From Xestospongia muta (Eukaryota > Porifera > Demospongiae > Haplosclerida > Petrosiidae), in contig OY848926.1 of NCBI GenBank assembly GCA_963693285.1, forward strand, positions 3,766,501 to 3,830,500: DNA of 64,000 bases, read 5' to 3'. The position numbers and the translations under genes were made by a program. Shown here in pieces: positions 27,935 through 38,956 of this stretch. Numbering within the stretch: position 1 is the stretch's first letter; the number at the start of each line of letters is the position of its first letter. The notes under the pieces are model-generated. The model searched no databases. It was given only the letters and a program-made list of their open reading frames with translations, and was not told where the DNA came from.

Positions 27935-30900
27935 ATGGCTGCAAGAATGGATATAGCAGAGGAGGCCATGTTATTTGATCCTCTCGTTCAAGATAGTGAA
28001 GAACCTGTTGATTATTCTTCTAAAGACAGAGCTATAGTACAGGAAGGTAGACAATTATATCTTACTATTGGCCACATCACACATGTAGTCATTGTGTTCG
28101 TGCCTTCAACTACTTATTTAATTGTTTGCTCATCCATCCATTAAACTTTGCCATTCTGGCAACTGTTCTGTCCATTTTCATCCTTGCCTTTGGCATATGA
28201 CATCCCACACCCTTACTACAAATCTTTCCATCAATTCCTAATCTAATCATGACCAAAACAGATCAGTAACTAGATTAAAGCTATTACTAACTAAATCAAT
28301 CCTTATAAAACAAAAGCGAGACCATCAATGTATTTATAGTAAGTAATAAAGTATTATACAATAATTGTATTGAGTGAATTGTTTGTAGTCTCGCTGGTTT
28401 TTCTCATGTATTATTAATAATATTGTGGCATTATTACTTGACATTGTTAAGGCATCGTTGTAATTCAATTATCAATGGGACGCCTACAGACATTGAGTCT
28501 CTTTTGGTTATCTAAGATGGTGTTACCTAGCAACTGTTGATTGGTTGTTGGAATGTGATAGTGATAGCAAGAGTAGATTTTTAATTTGTTATTGTCATCC
28601 ATCTGTCTGGTAAATCTATCTGTCTGAGTAGTAATACCATGTGTCTATATTATATATCACTATAGTGTAGATATCCCATTTGTTTCTTAGGGGATATTGT
28701 CTTCTTCTGTCTGTTTGTTAGTTATTGACTACTTATGTCAACTTTACTGTGTGTCTCTCTCTCTTATATAGAGTTAGAAAAGAAGCTACAATGTAGAGCT
28801 GAGCGAGATTCACTAATACAGAGAAATATATTACCAGGTGGGTTGTGTAGTAGTCAACCACTCAATTATCCTTACTGTTAATACTATATATGATTTGAAA
28901 TTGATTAAATGAGCTTGTAAATATAATTCTAGCAATTCCATTGTAATGACGTTTACTTGTTGTAATGATGTGGGGTCAATTGGTAATATTTCATTGATTT
29001 GAACACACACACACACACGCACACACACATACACACACATACACACACACACACATATACACATGTATCTATCATATAGAGCACTCTTTAGTAGAATACT
29101 AAGTATAAGGATTATGACAAAAATCAAATATTTATATAAAACATTTCCTTCATAATTATAATGTTGACAAAAGTCTCAAACTAAAATCAACAACAATTAA
29201 ATTAGAAACTTGAAATTATAGGTATGAGATTTTGGAAACGAGACTAAAGATTAGTCATTTATATCATAGTAACTCCACTTGTTGACTGTATTTTTAGCCA
29301 CATTCCTTGCTAAATAAACCTCACTACTTCTCGACACATACCGACTATTGTACCAGTAGGTGTGTTAGAGTAGATCTTGAACAAATTATGAGTATAATTA
29401 CAATGATTAAGTTATTAAATTAATACGATATTGTTAAATGACTTGGCAGTCTATAACAAAATCAACTACATCGTGTTTATCATTACACTTCCTTTATTGA
29501 ACGGTTTCAATTTGAGATAACTTCCATAACATACAAAGACAGATATTAAAGAATATACAATAATCATACATTATTTATAATACACGAAAGATTTATAAAG
29601 TATTCAAATGTATGTCCAATCCTTTATACACACAGTGTTCTTGCATACTAAGTGTATCAGGAGTTACCAACTCTTGAGAGTCACCATTCATAATCTATCA
29701 TAGTTCTAACTGACCCAACTCTTACTATTGTAGAGTCACCATTCATAATCTGTCATAGTTCTAACTGACCCAACTCTTACTATTGTAGAGTCACCATTCA
29801 TAACTGTCATAGTTCTAACTGACCCAACTCTTACTATTGTAGAATTACCATTCATAATCTGTCATAGTTCTAACTGACCCAACTCTTACTATTGTAGAAT
29901 CACCATTCACAATCTGTTATAGTTCTAACTGACAGTCATGTAAATGCAGTTAACATTTAAGATCACGTCATGTAAATGCATTTACAGTGATGTCAATATT
30001 TTGTAGTGATTCAGTTGACTCTACAATGCTGTCATTAGTTAATTTCATTTTCTCCTAATGGAGTATCACACTACACTTGTGTGGACCATATATGTTCTAA
30101 TTAAGTCATAATATTCTAATTATGAGTTTATATAGGCAACTTTATTTTTGTTTTGGGAGGTTATTGTGGTTTTGTGATTATTATACTTTAAACCTGAGCT
30201 TCTGTGGTTGAATTAAGTTCTGAGGAATATTTTTAGGCTTTGATCTTACATAAACATACAGATTAGCCATTACTCTACATACTACTCATATTTTATTTTA
30301 ACCACCTTTTGTCTTTCTTATTTCAGCTGTGTCAACTTCTCCAATCATACTGGCTCAAACGCAACAGTTGCAGAGAGCAAAGGTGATCTATAAACATTTC
30401 TCTTACTGTTACTCTCTCTCTCTCTCTTTCTCTCTCTCTCTAGACAGTAGATACTTTACAACAAAAATTAAGGGACAGACTATCTCGAAGTGAACTTTAC
30501 AAGAGAAACATTCTTCCTGGTATGTTCAATGTCACTTCCCAGATTCTTAATAGTACAATATATTGAGATACTTAAGAGATCAGTACATGTGGCTCAGGAA
30601 ATGATTTCACTTGAGTCTATGAGATTAGTACATTGAAGACAGGATATTTGAGGGTAGCCATATGGTTCCTTATGTGGTATCTATAACTGTCTGCCTTGAG
30701 GGAAAATACAATATACTCTATTTAGTCTTAGGGGATTATAGCTGTATACACTATAATACTGAGTTCAGTGTGAAGCAATTTGGTTGTTTAAGGAACTGCA
30801 TGCATGTTTTCTTTGAAGACAAACAAACTTGTTCTTCCTAAATATCTTGAGCCAATGTTTATTACTATTTGTAATATGGTTGTGATAATTCTACTGAGAA

Positions 30901-33900
30901 TATACAGTCTTTATTTGTAACATGTCTACATGTACATGTAGACATGTACTGTACTCTCATGTCGGTTTACACAGTAACAAATTACTAAATGCATCATCAC
31001 ATATAATTGTGAGTGGGTTATATAGTGTACCCAATCAGCTAGAAATGATTATTTAATACAATTCCCATCTGTCTACCACTCATACTTACTATCGTCTGAT
31101 AAGACCAACCACTTGTTATACCATATATGTTAGTACCCATAGTCACATGATGACAAGGAACTCCTCAATGTAGTGGTCTCATATCCATTATTTTGCTGAG
31201 CTGTCATTTTATGTGGTTATTGGTGATTTGAGTTACTTAGTAGCTATTAGTGTTCTTTATGGACAATGGTTGTGTTAGAATAGTAATGATATCTATGTAA
31301 TGTAGTTAATAGCGACTCACAAGATAAAGAAGTGATAACAGATGTGTCCTAACATATTAGTACATTGGCAGTTTTTGGAGAGAGTGACTTGATGTGTGTT
31401 TGTTGATGGAGCATTTATTGGAGTGTTTTTTAACATCCTAATAAGACTGATTTAAATTAAATTAATAATTACATTTAATTAGTATGCACTGATTTTAAAA
31501 TTGTTAAATTTTAATAGGATTCCATTTTTAAAATATAGAGTATATTTTGAGGGTATACCCCTAGTGATTATCCCTTAATTGTTGCCTTTTCTTCTTAGAT
31601 ATTAAAGGTGCTGTTGATCCTTCACTACATGCTCAACAATTGCAATTACAAAAGAAGAAATTAGCAGACAATTTGAATGAGAGAATAGCTAATAGACCAG
31701 GAGTCCTTGAATTGGTTGAAGGACGTATTCTTGAACCGAGTAACACCAGTTTAGCTCAAGCTGTCAAGTCCTTTAGATCATTTAAACCACAAGAAACACC
31801 AAACTCTGGCCTTTCCCTCTCTTTGTCAACCACCAAAGATGACATCAGTCCTCCAGTTAGCCAACGAGATTTGAAAAGCAGTGATTCGTCCAGCCCAGCA
31901 CAATCTCCAGGTGACCCATACAGTGAAGTTCTGTCTCCACAGAAATCACCTCCAAGACTTATATCTCCACCCATTTTAACTCCAACCCCTCCTCCAGCCA
32001 TACTCAGTCGAAATTCAAAGCCTCAAACTGGTCAGATAGGTAAAGCACCATCTCCAAGTCAATCAAGAAAGAAACAACAGAAACCAAAATATCGTAAACT
32101 TCGCTATCATGAGTATGTTCCTCCTACAAAAAGTAACAGCAAAGGAGGAAAAACGGCACCTTCAAAACCTCCCAAAATGGACACACCCTATGCTCTATTA
32201 CTACAACAGCAACAATTGTTCTTACAACTTCAAGTCTTGCAACAACAATACCCAAATGGAGTCCTGGCTTCAAAACTCCCTGATCTCCTCAAAAACATGC
32301 CTTCTGCATTGACAGAGAAAGCTCAGGCTATGTTGAAACCAAAGACGGCTGGAATGGAGTCTCAGAAAAATACTAGTTGTGTCACTAAAACTCATGAAAT
32401 ACCAGAAGACATTAAAGTACATAATCCTAATGGTACTGGGTCTATAACAGTACGTTTGGATGAGTTGAAAGTGAACAATCTCAAAGCTGCTTGTAAAGAA
32501 TTGAACTTAATTGTCTCTGGTAAAAAAGTGGAGCTAATAGAGCGATTGCTGGATCATAACAGTGGTATCTTGCCCTCTACTGTACTGCAAGATTCAACTA
32601 AAGACAAGAAGATGAGTCACACATCGAGTCTAGATTCCAATCCATCTCCTGAGTCTCCTGTTCCTTCCCCCGTATTTCAATTTCCTGGAAACTCAAAAAA
32701 CTTAGGTTTGTCTTCATGTTCATCGTCTTCTTTCTTTCAGCCTAAGGAGACTAGAATGGACACCACAGAGCTACCAGAAGTGCTACCAGCTGCTGATTTT
32801 CAGACTCAATTTGATCAGATCATAGCACAGCAAAAAGTTGATTACTTTAGCTCCAAATCACAGAAGACAGTAGCACCTCGTCCAGATTTGAAAAACATGG
32901 TTGCTATTAAAGTACCCTGTTCCAAGACAGTAACAGAATTGTCTCAGTCACTTGGTGGTACTGCATCTCATTCCAAATCTCTACCTTCTTCTCCACAACA
33001 ACTATCTCCCGCTAGCTCAACGAACAATTTCCTGCAAGATCTGATGGAACAATCACCTTGTCCTTCTACTATGCAGACTCCTACATCTGATTCCCTCCAA
33101 GTAACATCTTCCTCTTCTTCTCACATGCTTCCTCCATCCTTTATGACAAATTCTCACATGTCTTCCAATGGTTTTGGTGTCCTTCAACAAGGTCGTCACG
33201 GACGTGCCTCTCTCCCCAATCCTCCTCCTTATCCTGGTCGACACACACAGTTCCCACAACCACCAGAACACGTGTCAAATTCATATCTGTGTCCTCGAGC
33301 TCCAACTATTAACCAACGTTCATTTAGCTTGTCTGGTCCCTCTACAAACCATCTCCATACTTCTTTAAGTCTAGATATTCCTACTACTCTATTACCCCAG
33401 TCCAAACCTATGGTTCCCAATACAGACAACTTATTGTTTCCAGCAGATGAAGGCATGCCTTCAAATGACCTAATGGATGTAAGAGTTTAGTGTTGTAAGT
33501 ATTATGAGTTGAGTTTTTTTTCTGTCTCTAGATTGACCATGATCAGTTGACTGACTTATTGGAGATATTTGATCACGGTGGACAAGGTAATGTTCATTGT
33601 TTGGTGAATTAATGATTTAATAATTTGTAATAGATCTTGGTTTGGGTCCACCATTGAACCAATTGTCTTTTGACAACAATCCAAGATTACAACCTCGACA
33701 AGGTTCCGTTCAATCAGACAGTGTCATGTTTGGAATTCCAAGACAATCAGGACTTCACGGAACAGATCTTGGTCTCATGGGAAATTCCTCGAGAGATGTA
33801 AAACCAATGATTGGATCAGCATACAATGAAATTGGCTGGATGAACCTTGAAAGCAATAATTCCATCTTGAGTGGATCACCTAGTATGCATAGTTATGTAC

Positions 33901-34106
33901 CAGATATGCATAGTTTAGGCTCAATACAACCGTACGAGCATTTTCGATTAGGTTTGGATGACTCTGGGCTGAAGAATTCAAGCGGAAATCTCACAGCTTT
34001 TATGACAAGTACGGAAATGCATCCATTCTTGGATTCTGGGACTTCAACTCATTCTGATTTATATGGTCATGACACGTCATTGCTGAATCTAGATTTGACT
34101 AGTTAA
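27935..34106 (+). CDS. MRTF: MRTF/myocardin-family coactivator: RPEL x3, basic region, SAP (7 coding exons)
   Basis: G-actin-regulated partner of SRF. Coding exons: 27935-28046, 28772-28837, 30327-30382, 30444-30519, 31599-33478, 33532-33586, 33634-34106; 2718 nt, 905 residues. Three RPEL motifs occur at about 38-59 (...LIQRNILP), 79-103 (...LYKRNILP) and 120-148 (NRPGVLELVEGRILEP); only the third keeps the literal Arg-Pro pair, the first two have RA and RL. A conserved basic block (KPKYRKLRYHEYVPP, about 265-280) is typical of the family and contacts SRF/imports. A Gln-rich stretch (about 305-325) and a SAP domain (about 384-420, LKVNNLKAACKELNLIVSGKK) follow. The rest is Ser/Pro-rich, as expected for a transactivation region. 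I see no clear leucine zipper. It has one gene copy in this window. The first coding intron contains the (CA)n run's neighbour and the third a 55-bp minisatellite. Confidence 0.9.
28987..29056. repeat. (CA)n microsatellite
   Basis: Interrupted AC/CA dinucleotide run with GC and AT interruptions inside an MRTF intron. Confidence 0.9.
29677..29932. repeat. 55-bp minisatellite in an MRTF intron
   Basis: Units start at 29677, 29732, 29787, 29841 and 29896 (period 55, once 54), each beginning AGAGTCACCATTCATAA or a close variant and containing GTTCTAACTGACCCAAC. About 4.7 copies with few differences. No spacers of unique sequence, so not CRISPR-like. Confidence 0.92.
30920..30947. repeat. Perfect 28-bp palindrome
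   Basis: Two 14-nt arms (ACATGTCTACATGT and its reverse complement) abut with no loop, in an intron of MRTF. Built from ACATGT/CTACATG words, so partly low complexity. Confidence 0.85.
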
Positions 34107-34925
34107 ATTTCAGTTTCTTTCGGAGTCTTTCTTTTTTATCTATTCATTTAACTTGATTCTTTTTAAAACCCCTATTTCATCTGTTGCTGCTGAGTTCTCT
34201 AATTCTCTGTCAAGGAGCTGTTTACCTGAAAACGCCATTTGTCGTTATTCCCCTTTTTAAAAGAATTCTTTAAAACGTTAGTAAAAAAAAAAGACTACTC
34301 TAATAGCATTTGTTTTGTTGTTTGTTATTGTGATTCATAATCAACTTAATACTATTTATAGTGCAGGCTATTGTAGGCGCTTTTAATACTACCATTTTAG
34401 TGTGAGACATCACTACAATGTTTTGAAACTATTACCATCTCTTTATAAATGTTTGTGCGTTAAATTGTAATCATAAGTTATTATTATTGCCATTCTCTCT
34501 TTAATTTTGTTCACACTTAAGTCTGGCCATGTTGTAATTATCCCTGTATCATTATTATTGTTTAAATGTTACCATTTTCAATTAAACTTCTTTGTATGGA
34601 AGCACCGTCTTTCTTGTATGTAGTACATGAATGTTAGTTGAGGTATGTAGTACATAAATGTTGAAATGTAGTAACACATTGACTGGTATGAACTGTAGAG
34701 TGCTGTACCCAAGAATGGAAAGGACACATAATTACTTATCTCCAGGATATGTTCAGACATACTGTACTTCCTTGCCAGGATAATAACAAATTGATGCTTA
34801 ATGTGCCAACTTTAACAATACAGTGTGTATGCACAAACAATGACATTAAAAATAATTATAACACAAAACATGAAAGTAGATATCTAACATGTGTATGTGA
34901 CACAGGCAATTATAGAATAATTGTT
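34107..34925. other. Tail-to-tail spacer, MRTF / DCUN1D3
   Basis: Contains the 3' UTRs of both genes; no coding signal seen. ATTAAA at about 34580 could serve MRTF polyadenylation. A short GTAGTACATGAATGTTAGTTG-like phrase repeats at about 34620 and 34647. Confidence 0.5.
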
Positions 34926-35771
34926 TTAGCTTATCTTCTCTTGTTCTTGTTCCACAAAATCATCAAAAAGACTCGGCCAGGCTTCTGATTCATCATAGTT
35001 ACTAAAATCAGTCTTTATTGTATTAATGAATGGCAAAAACATAGTCCATGTGTCACGTGAGATCCCACGGGTGCCGTTTTCTTGAAGAAACTCACACCAA
35101 CGTTGAAGCAGTGGTGGTTTCCTATAAGTAAATACCAATTCCCAGAGGGCTATGGCCATGTCCATTGGAAGTGCTCTTTGACCTGATGCATGATCTAACC
35201 CAAATGAAAATGTGAAGTTATACAACTCCTTGAAGTCTTTATCAGAATGCTTGATTTCTTCAACAAGGGCTGGAAACTTTTGTTTAAGAGATTTGACATC
35301 GGTCACTTTTAAACGTTGACATCCATTAACAAACTCTTCTCTAGTAAAACGACACATCTCAGATGCTTGAAACTTCCATGCCAAAACCAACACAATGAAA
35401 TCGGTTGGATTGACACCTAAGTCTTCACAAAACTGCTCCATACCTGCAGCCAGTATGGCATCCTCAGATTCGTCTTTGTATTTCTGGAAAAATTTATCCA
35501 GTGATTCTGTCTGGCTACCACCAGATGTAGAACGAGTGAATGGATAAGACAATGTAGGGCTGGAATCCGTGTGACCTAAAGACCTACTCCCACTACTATT
35601 ACTAGTTGAAGATGGAGAATGTCGAGGAGGTGGTGGTTGTTGACTTCTAGTGGGTTCTGCATGAGTAGCGGGAGCTGAATAAGGAAAGGGATAGGAAGAA
35701 ATATCGTTTTCTCGGCGCTTGTGACTTTTACGATCTGAATCATGCGATCCTTTTGACCCTTTCTGTCCCAT
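34926..35771 (-). CDS. DCUN1D3: DCN1-like protein 3 (DCUN1D3-like) neddylation co-factor, single exon
   Basis: 281 residues. The C-terminal two thirds (about 90-275) is a PONY/DCUN1 domain (DKFFQKYKDESEDAI, LVLAWKFQASEMCRFTREEF, PLLQRWCEFLQEN, ISRDTWTMFLPF, YDESEAWPSLFDDFVE), which binds UBC12 and cullins to promote NEDD8 transfer. The start MGQKGSKGS, with Gly2 and basic residues, suits N-myristoylation, a feature of DCUN1D3 that directs it to membranes and separates it from the other DCN-like proteins. The segment about 15-85 is disordered, Ser/Pro-rich. There is no intron. The start codon is 153 bp downstream of the 3' end of the beta-helix gene on the same strand. Confidence 0.9.
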   Translation of the reverse strand: MGQKGSKGSHDSDRKSHKRRENDISSYPFPYSAPATHAEPTRSQQPPPPRHSPSSTSNSSGSRSLGHTDSSPTLSYPFTRSTSGGSQTESLDKFFQKYKDESEDAILAAGMEQFCEDLGVNPTDFIVLVLAWKFQASEMCRFTREEFVNGCQRLKVTDVKSLKQKFPALVEEIKHSDKDFKELYNFTFSFGLDHASGQRALPMDMAIALWELVFTYRKPPLLQRWCEFLQENGTRGISRDTWTMFLPFINTIKTDFSNYDESEAWPSLFDDFVEQEQEKIS

Positions 35772-35924
35772 CTCTCTCTCTGTCTTTAATTCTGGTTCGC
35801 GTCTCAGCTGAGTAATATTAACATGACGTCATCATTTCTATCATAAAATTTTATTCTAAACGTTAAAATAAAATATACGGTAACAATAATCAACATGAAA
35901 CTATTATTTTCTATTGGAACGATC

Positions 35925-38396
35925 TTAGTTCTTCAAATCCAGCAAATCTCGCCCCCATTGAACAATAGTTTTAATATCGATACTTTCAATGTCAGACACA
36001 GTGGAACCGATATCATATCCCTTCTCTTGGTAGCCTTCTAGAGAGAAGTCCGTATCAAAACACTTAATATACACTTCACCATTGGGAGCATAGAAATGAT
36101 TGTTAGCAGTAAACGGGACCAATCCAACAAGGTGATCTGGATTACAGTTATCAAATTCGTAGATGTCAGGATTACCAATTACGCAGGTATTATTCCTCCA
36201 TATCTCACCCCATCCAGTTGCATCAGTACCTAGTGTAGAACCATCAGAGTTAGCACAATAAGGCATTTGAAACATGCTCGTCAGTCCCTTGCTACCACTA
36301 ATGTGACTACCATCAGGATATACGTACGTGTTATGCTCCACTATCTTTGTATGGCCTAGATAGTTTTTGTATCCACCATAGACGAGAAAGTTATATGTAT
36401 CATAGAAATAGCATGACCCATCATCGTGATCAATAGGCCAGGTCGAGTGGTAGTTATTGATAAAGAAATTGCGTGTGATATTGGTTTGAGCTTGATTAAG
36501 GGAAGGAGGACCATTATTGACATCAGTTAGAAAAGGCTGTCGATCCCATGAGTTAAAGACACCATGATCACCAGTTTCACGGACCATATTAAATCCTAAG
36601 TTATACTTCAACAAGTTCCCACCTCCAAATCCATCGTTAAAGTTAATACCAGCACGAGGACCATTGAAAAAGACGTTGCCTCTCAATTCAGTCAGGCATG
36701 CTTTGGCTTGGATATAAAAAGATGTTTGTTTACCCCATATGCCAAATTCGTGCGCTAGATTTCCTATTACTTTTGTACCTCTTGGCTGGTTGCCATCAGT
36801 ACCATCAATTAATTTTGCAGAGCCTACAACAGCAATAGCACTGTCTCCTGCATACTTAAACTCGTTACCAGCAATTACAGTGTCACGATTGTAATTACTG
36901 ACAAACACACCATTACCGCCTACGGAATCAAATGTACAATTGTGCAACACCATGTTTTCTGTTCCCTCTATAAATACAGCTCCTTGACGATGGATTGACC
37001 AATCACCACCGCTGGGGACTTCATAGCTTTTCAAATATGTCGGGGCTGTGTGAGCAAAGATAAGGTTGTTCAGAGTCACATTAATGATTGGATTATCAAT
37101 GAAACCTCGAATGGAAATAACAGAGTCAAGATTACTACCAATACCAGATTTAGGAGCAGTGACATTAGGGTAGTAATATAGTATGTCCGTGAGATCATCA
37201 AAGTACCACTCTCCTGGAGAATCCAACTCTTCGAAGATGTTCTCAACATACCAGTTGGCGCCTTGGTCACAACCTCTTGCTTCTTGGAATCCTCCATACT
37301 CCCATGTAATCTGACGAGATGTCATGTTTCTGTCTTTGATAGCAAACTGCCAATTGCCCCAATAACCACACTGAAAAGTATGAACGACACCTGTTTGAGG
37401 CCGTTTCCAAGTACGATTAGCAAAACCTACATTTTCTGAGTACTGCAGTCCTTGTGGTACTTGGTATATATTACCATCATGACCACCAGTACACCAGAAT
37501 GATTCAGGAGGGTAAAACACTGATGCTGGACCTCCAACACCAAGGAAAAATGTCTGAAAATATGTGCTATTACGATATGGTTTGTCCAAATTGATAGTAG
37601 TGGCAGCTCCATATGATGGTGGAGAAAGCCATTTCTCAGCACTGGAAACATAGCCTGTTGGGTTAGTGTGAAGTCCTGTTGTTTCAGGATTACCATTGGG
37701 GTATCGGGCACGGACTGCACGACGTCCATTGATAAATAGTGTGTCAAATTTGTTGGGATACTGGCCACGTAAGTTAGCCATCATGATCTTGCTTCCATTT
37801 TTGTATGTTTCCCAATTGAAGCTATACAATCGACCACCACTAAGAACTGCCTGTTCATTTTCGTAACCAGTAATGGTTAAACCGCTATCTTGTGGTCCTA
37901 ATATGAGAGTATTCTTAAAGAAGTAAGTGCCTTCTCTAAGATAAATAGTCCCTGATTGAATGACATTTTCCCTCCATAACTCCACTGCACGGTGTACCGT
38001 TTGTAGTGGTTGATCAATAGTACCAGGATTGTTATCATTGCCTTTGTTAGCGTCTACGTAAATGTTGATAGTTTTGTCGAATTCCAATCGGTGGAGATAT
38101 TGGGGAGGTAACGTAGGGCGCAGTGGGAAGGATCGAGCAGGTGAGGGATTCACGCTACAGATCTTTAATTGTAGTGCGTCGTAAAGCTCCTTGAAGTTAC
38201 CTCTTTGAGGAAGGAGGTGACGACCAAATTCCCAGGCTAACTCTTTGAGAGCGCAGTCTACTTTGGAATCTACGTTGAAGGGAGAGCCAAAGGCTCTCGG
38301 TAACGGGATATGATGTTTGTTTGATTTGTCATAACCTAAACGGGCCTCGGCTATTGCCAGAGAAATCAGTAGGAACACAAACTTATTAGCAGACAT
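35925..38396 (-). CDS. Secreted right-handed beta-helix protein, intronless, carbohydrate-active-enzyme-like
   Basis: 823 residues in one uninterrupted exon. Residues 1-18 form a signal peptide (FVFLLISLAIAEA). After an N-terminal helical region, INIYVDANKGNDNNPGTIDQ is the DUF1565-type entry into a parallel beta-helix; later parts show the repeating short strands and Asn ladders of such folds (NMVLHNCTFDSVGGNGVFVS, DTVIAGNEFKYAGDSAIAV). Many NxT/NxS sites and paired Cys agree with secretion. The nearest families I know are beta-helix glycoside hydrolases/polysaccharide lyases (GH141-like); substrate and catalytic residues cannot be assigned. Lack of introns among intron-rich neighbours suggests retroposition or lateral transfer, but codon use looks like the host. 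Tyr/Trp-rich central part is distinctive. Confidence 0.75.
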   Translation of the reverse strand: MSANKFVFLLISLAIAEARLGYDKSNKHHIPLPRAFGSPFNVDSKVDCALKELAWEFGRHLLPQRGNFKELYDALQLKICSVNPSPARSFPLRPTLPPQYLHRLEFDKTINIYVDANKGNDNNPGTIDQPLQTVHRAVELWRENVIQSGTIYLREGTYFFKNTLILGPQDSGLTITGYENEQAVLSGGRLYSFNWETYKNGSKIMMANLRGQYPNKFDTLFINGRRAVRARYPNGNPETTGLHTNPTGYVSSAEKWLSPPSYGAATTINLDKPYRNSTYFQTFFLGVGGPASVFYPPESFWCTGGHDGNIYQVPQGLQYSENVGFANRTWKRPQTGVVHTFQCGYWGNWQFAIKDRNMTSRQITWEYGGFQEARGCDQGANWYVENIFEELDSPGEWYFDDLTDILYYYPNVTAPKSGIGSNLDSVISIRGFIDNPIINVTLNNLIFAHTAPTYLKSYEVPSGGDWSIHRQGAVFIEGTENMVLHNCTFDSVGGNGVFVSNYNRDTVIAGNEFKYAGDSAIAVVGSAKLIDGTDGNQPRGTKVIGNLAHEFGIWGKQTSFYIQAKACLTELRGNVFFNGPRAGINFNDGFGGGNLLKYNLGFNMVRETGDHGVFNSWDRQPFLTDVNNGPPSLNQAQTNITRNFFINNYHSTWPIDHDDGSCYFYDTYNFLVYGGYKNYLGHTKIVEHNTYVYPDGSHISGSKGLTSMFQMPYCANSDGSTLGTDATGWGEIWRNNTCVIGNPDIYEFDNCNPDHLVGLVPFTANNHFYAPNGEVYIKCFDTDFSLEGYQEKGYDIGSTVSDIESIDIKTIVQWGRDLLDLKN

Positions 38397-38956
38397 TAGT
38401 ATACAGATGAACTTAAGAAGAATCTTTTTGATGAATATTGGTTAGTCACATGATAGCCTTACCTAAACAACTCCCCCCACTGACCCACTCAGTCACATGA
38501 CAACCCCACCTAAACAACCCCCACTAAGTCACATGATAACCCCACCTAAACCACTCCCCCTCTCATCACATAAAGCCCCACCTATGTAAAATGAAATAGC
38601 ATCCTATCTATGTGACGAAGCAGTAAAACTCTAAAGTAGAAAAACTAGCTACACTGAGTGTTTTATATACAATATAGCACCAGGGGTGAGATTTGGTTAG
38701 CGGTAGAGCAGCACATTTTATGCATTTAAATCATTGCCCAAATTGTTTATTACTAACCAAACTGTTATCAATATAGTAATATATATATACCTGTATTTTA
38801 GGACCTGCCTGGTATATCACGTGAGATGTCTTTGAATTCAAGACAAAGTCACTAATATCATTAGTTAGCCAAATTAAATTATTAATATTAAAAATCAATG
38901 TCACTTATTAAAGTGAATTATTTATGCAGCAATGAAGAAAGAAAATATTGCTATAA
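38397..38956. other. Spacer between beta-helix gene and NAGLU
   Basis: Holds the promoter of the beta-helix gene and the 3' UTR of NAGLU, both on the minus strand. Contains a C-rich repeat at 38445-38588 and, at about 38690-38720, a tRNA-A-box-like phrase (TTAGCGGTAGAGC) without a matching B box. No coding exon seen. Confidence 0.55.
38445..38588. repeat. Four degenerate 36-47 bp tandem units
   Basis: Each unit begins GTCACATGA or a variant and continues with ACCCCACCTAAACAACTCC-like sequence. Unit length varies from 36 to 47 bp. It lies 50-190 bp upstream of the beta-helix start codon, so may overlap its promoter. CACATG is an E-box-like core. Confidence 0.8.

Noticed and set aside
29677..29932. 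CRISPR-like array
   Set aside because: Units are contiguous with no unique spacers, in an animal intron.
38690..38720. tRNA A box
   Set aside because: TTAGCGGTAGAGC stands alone; no B box at the right distance.
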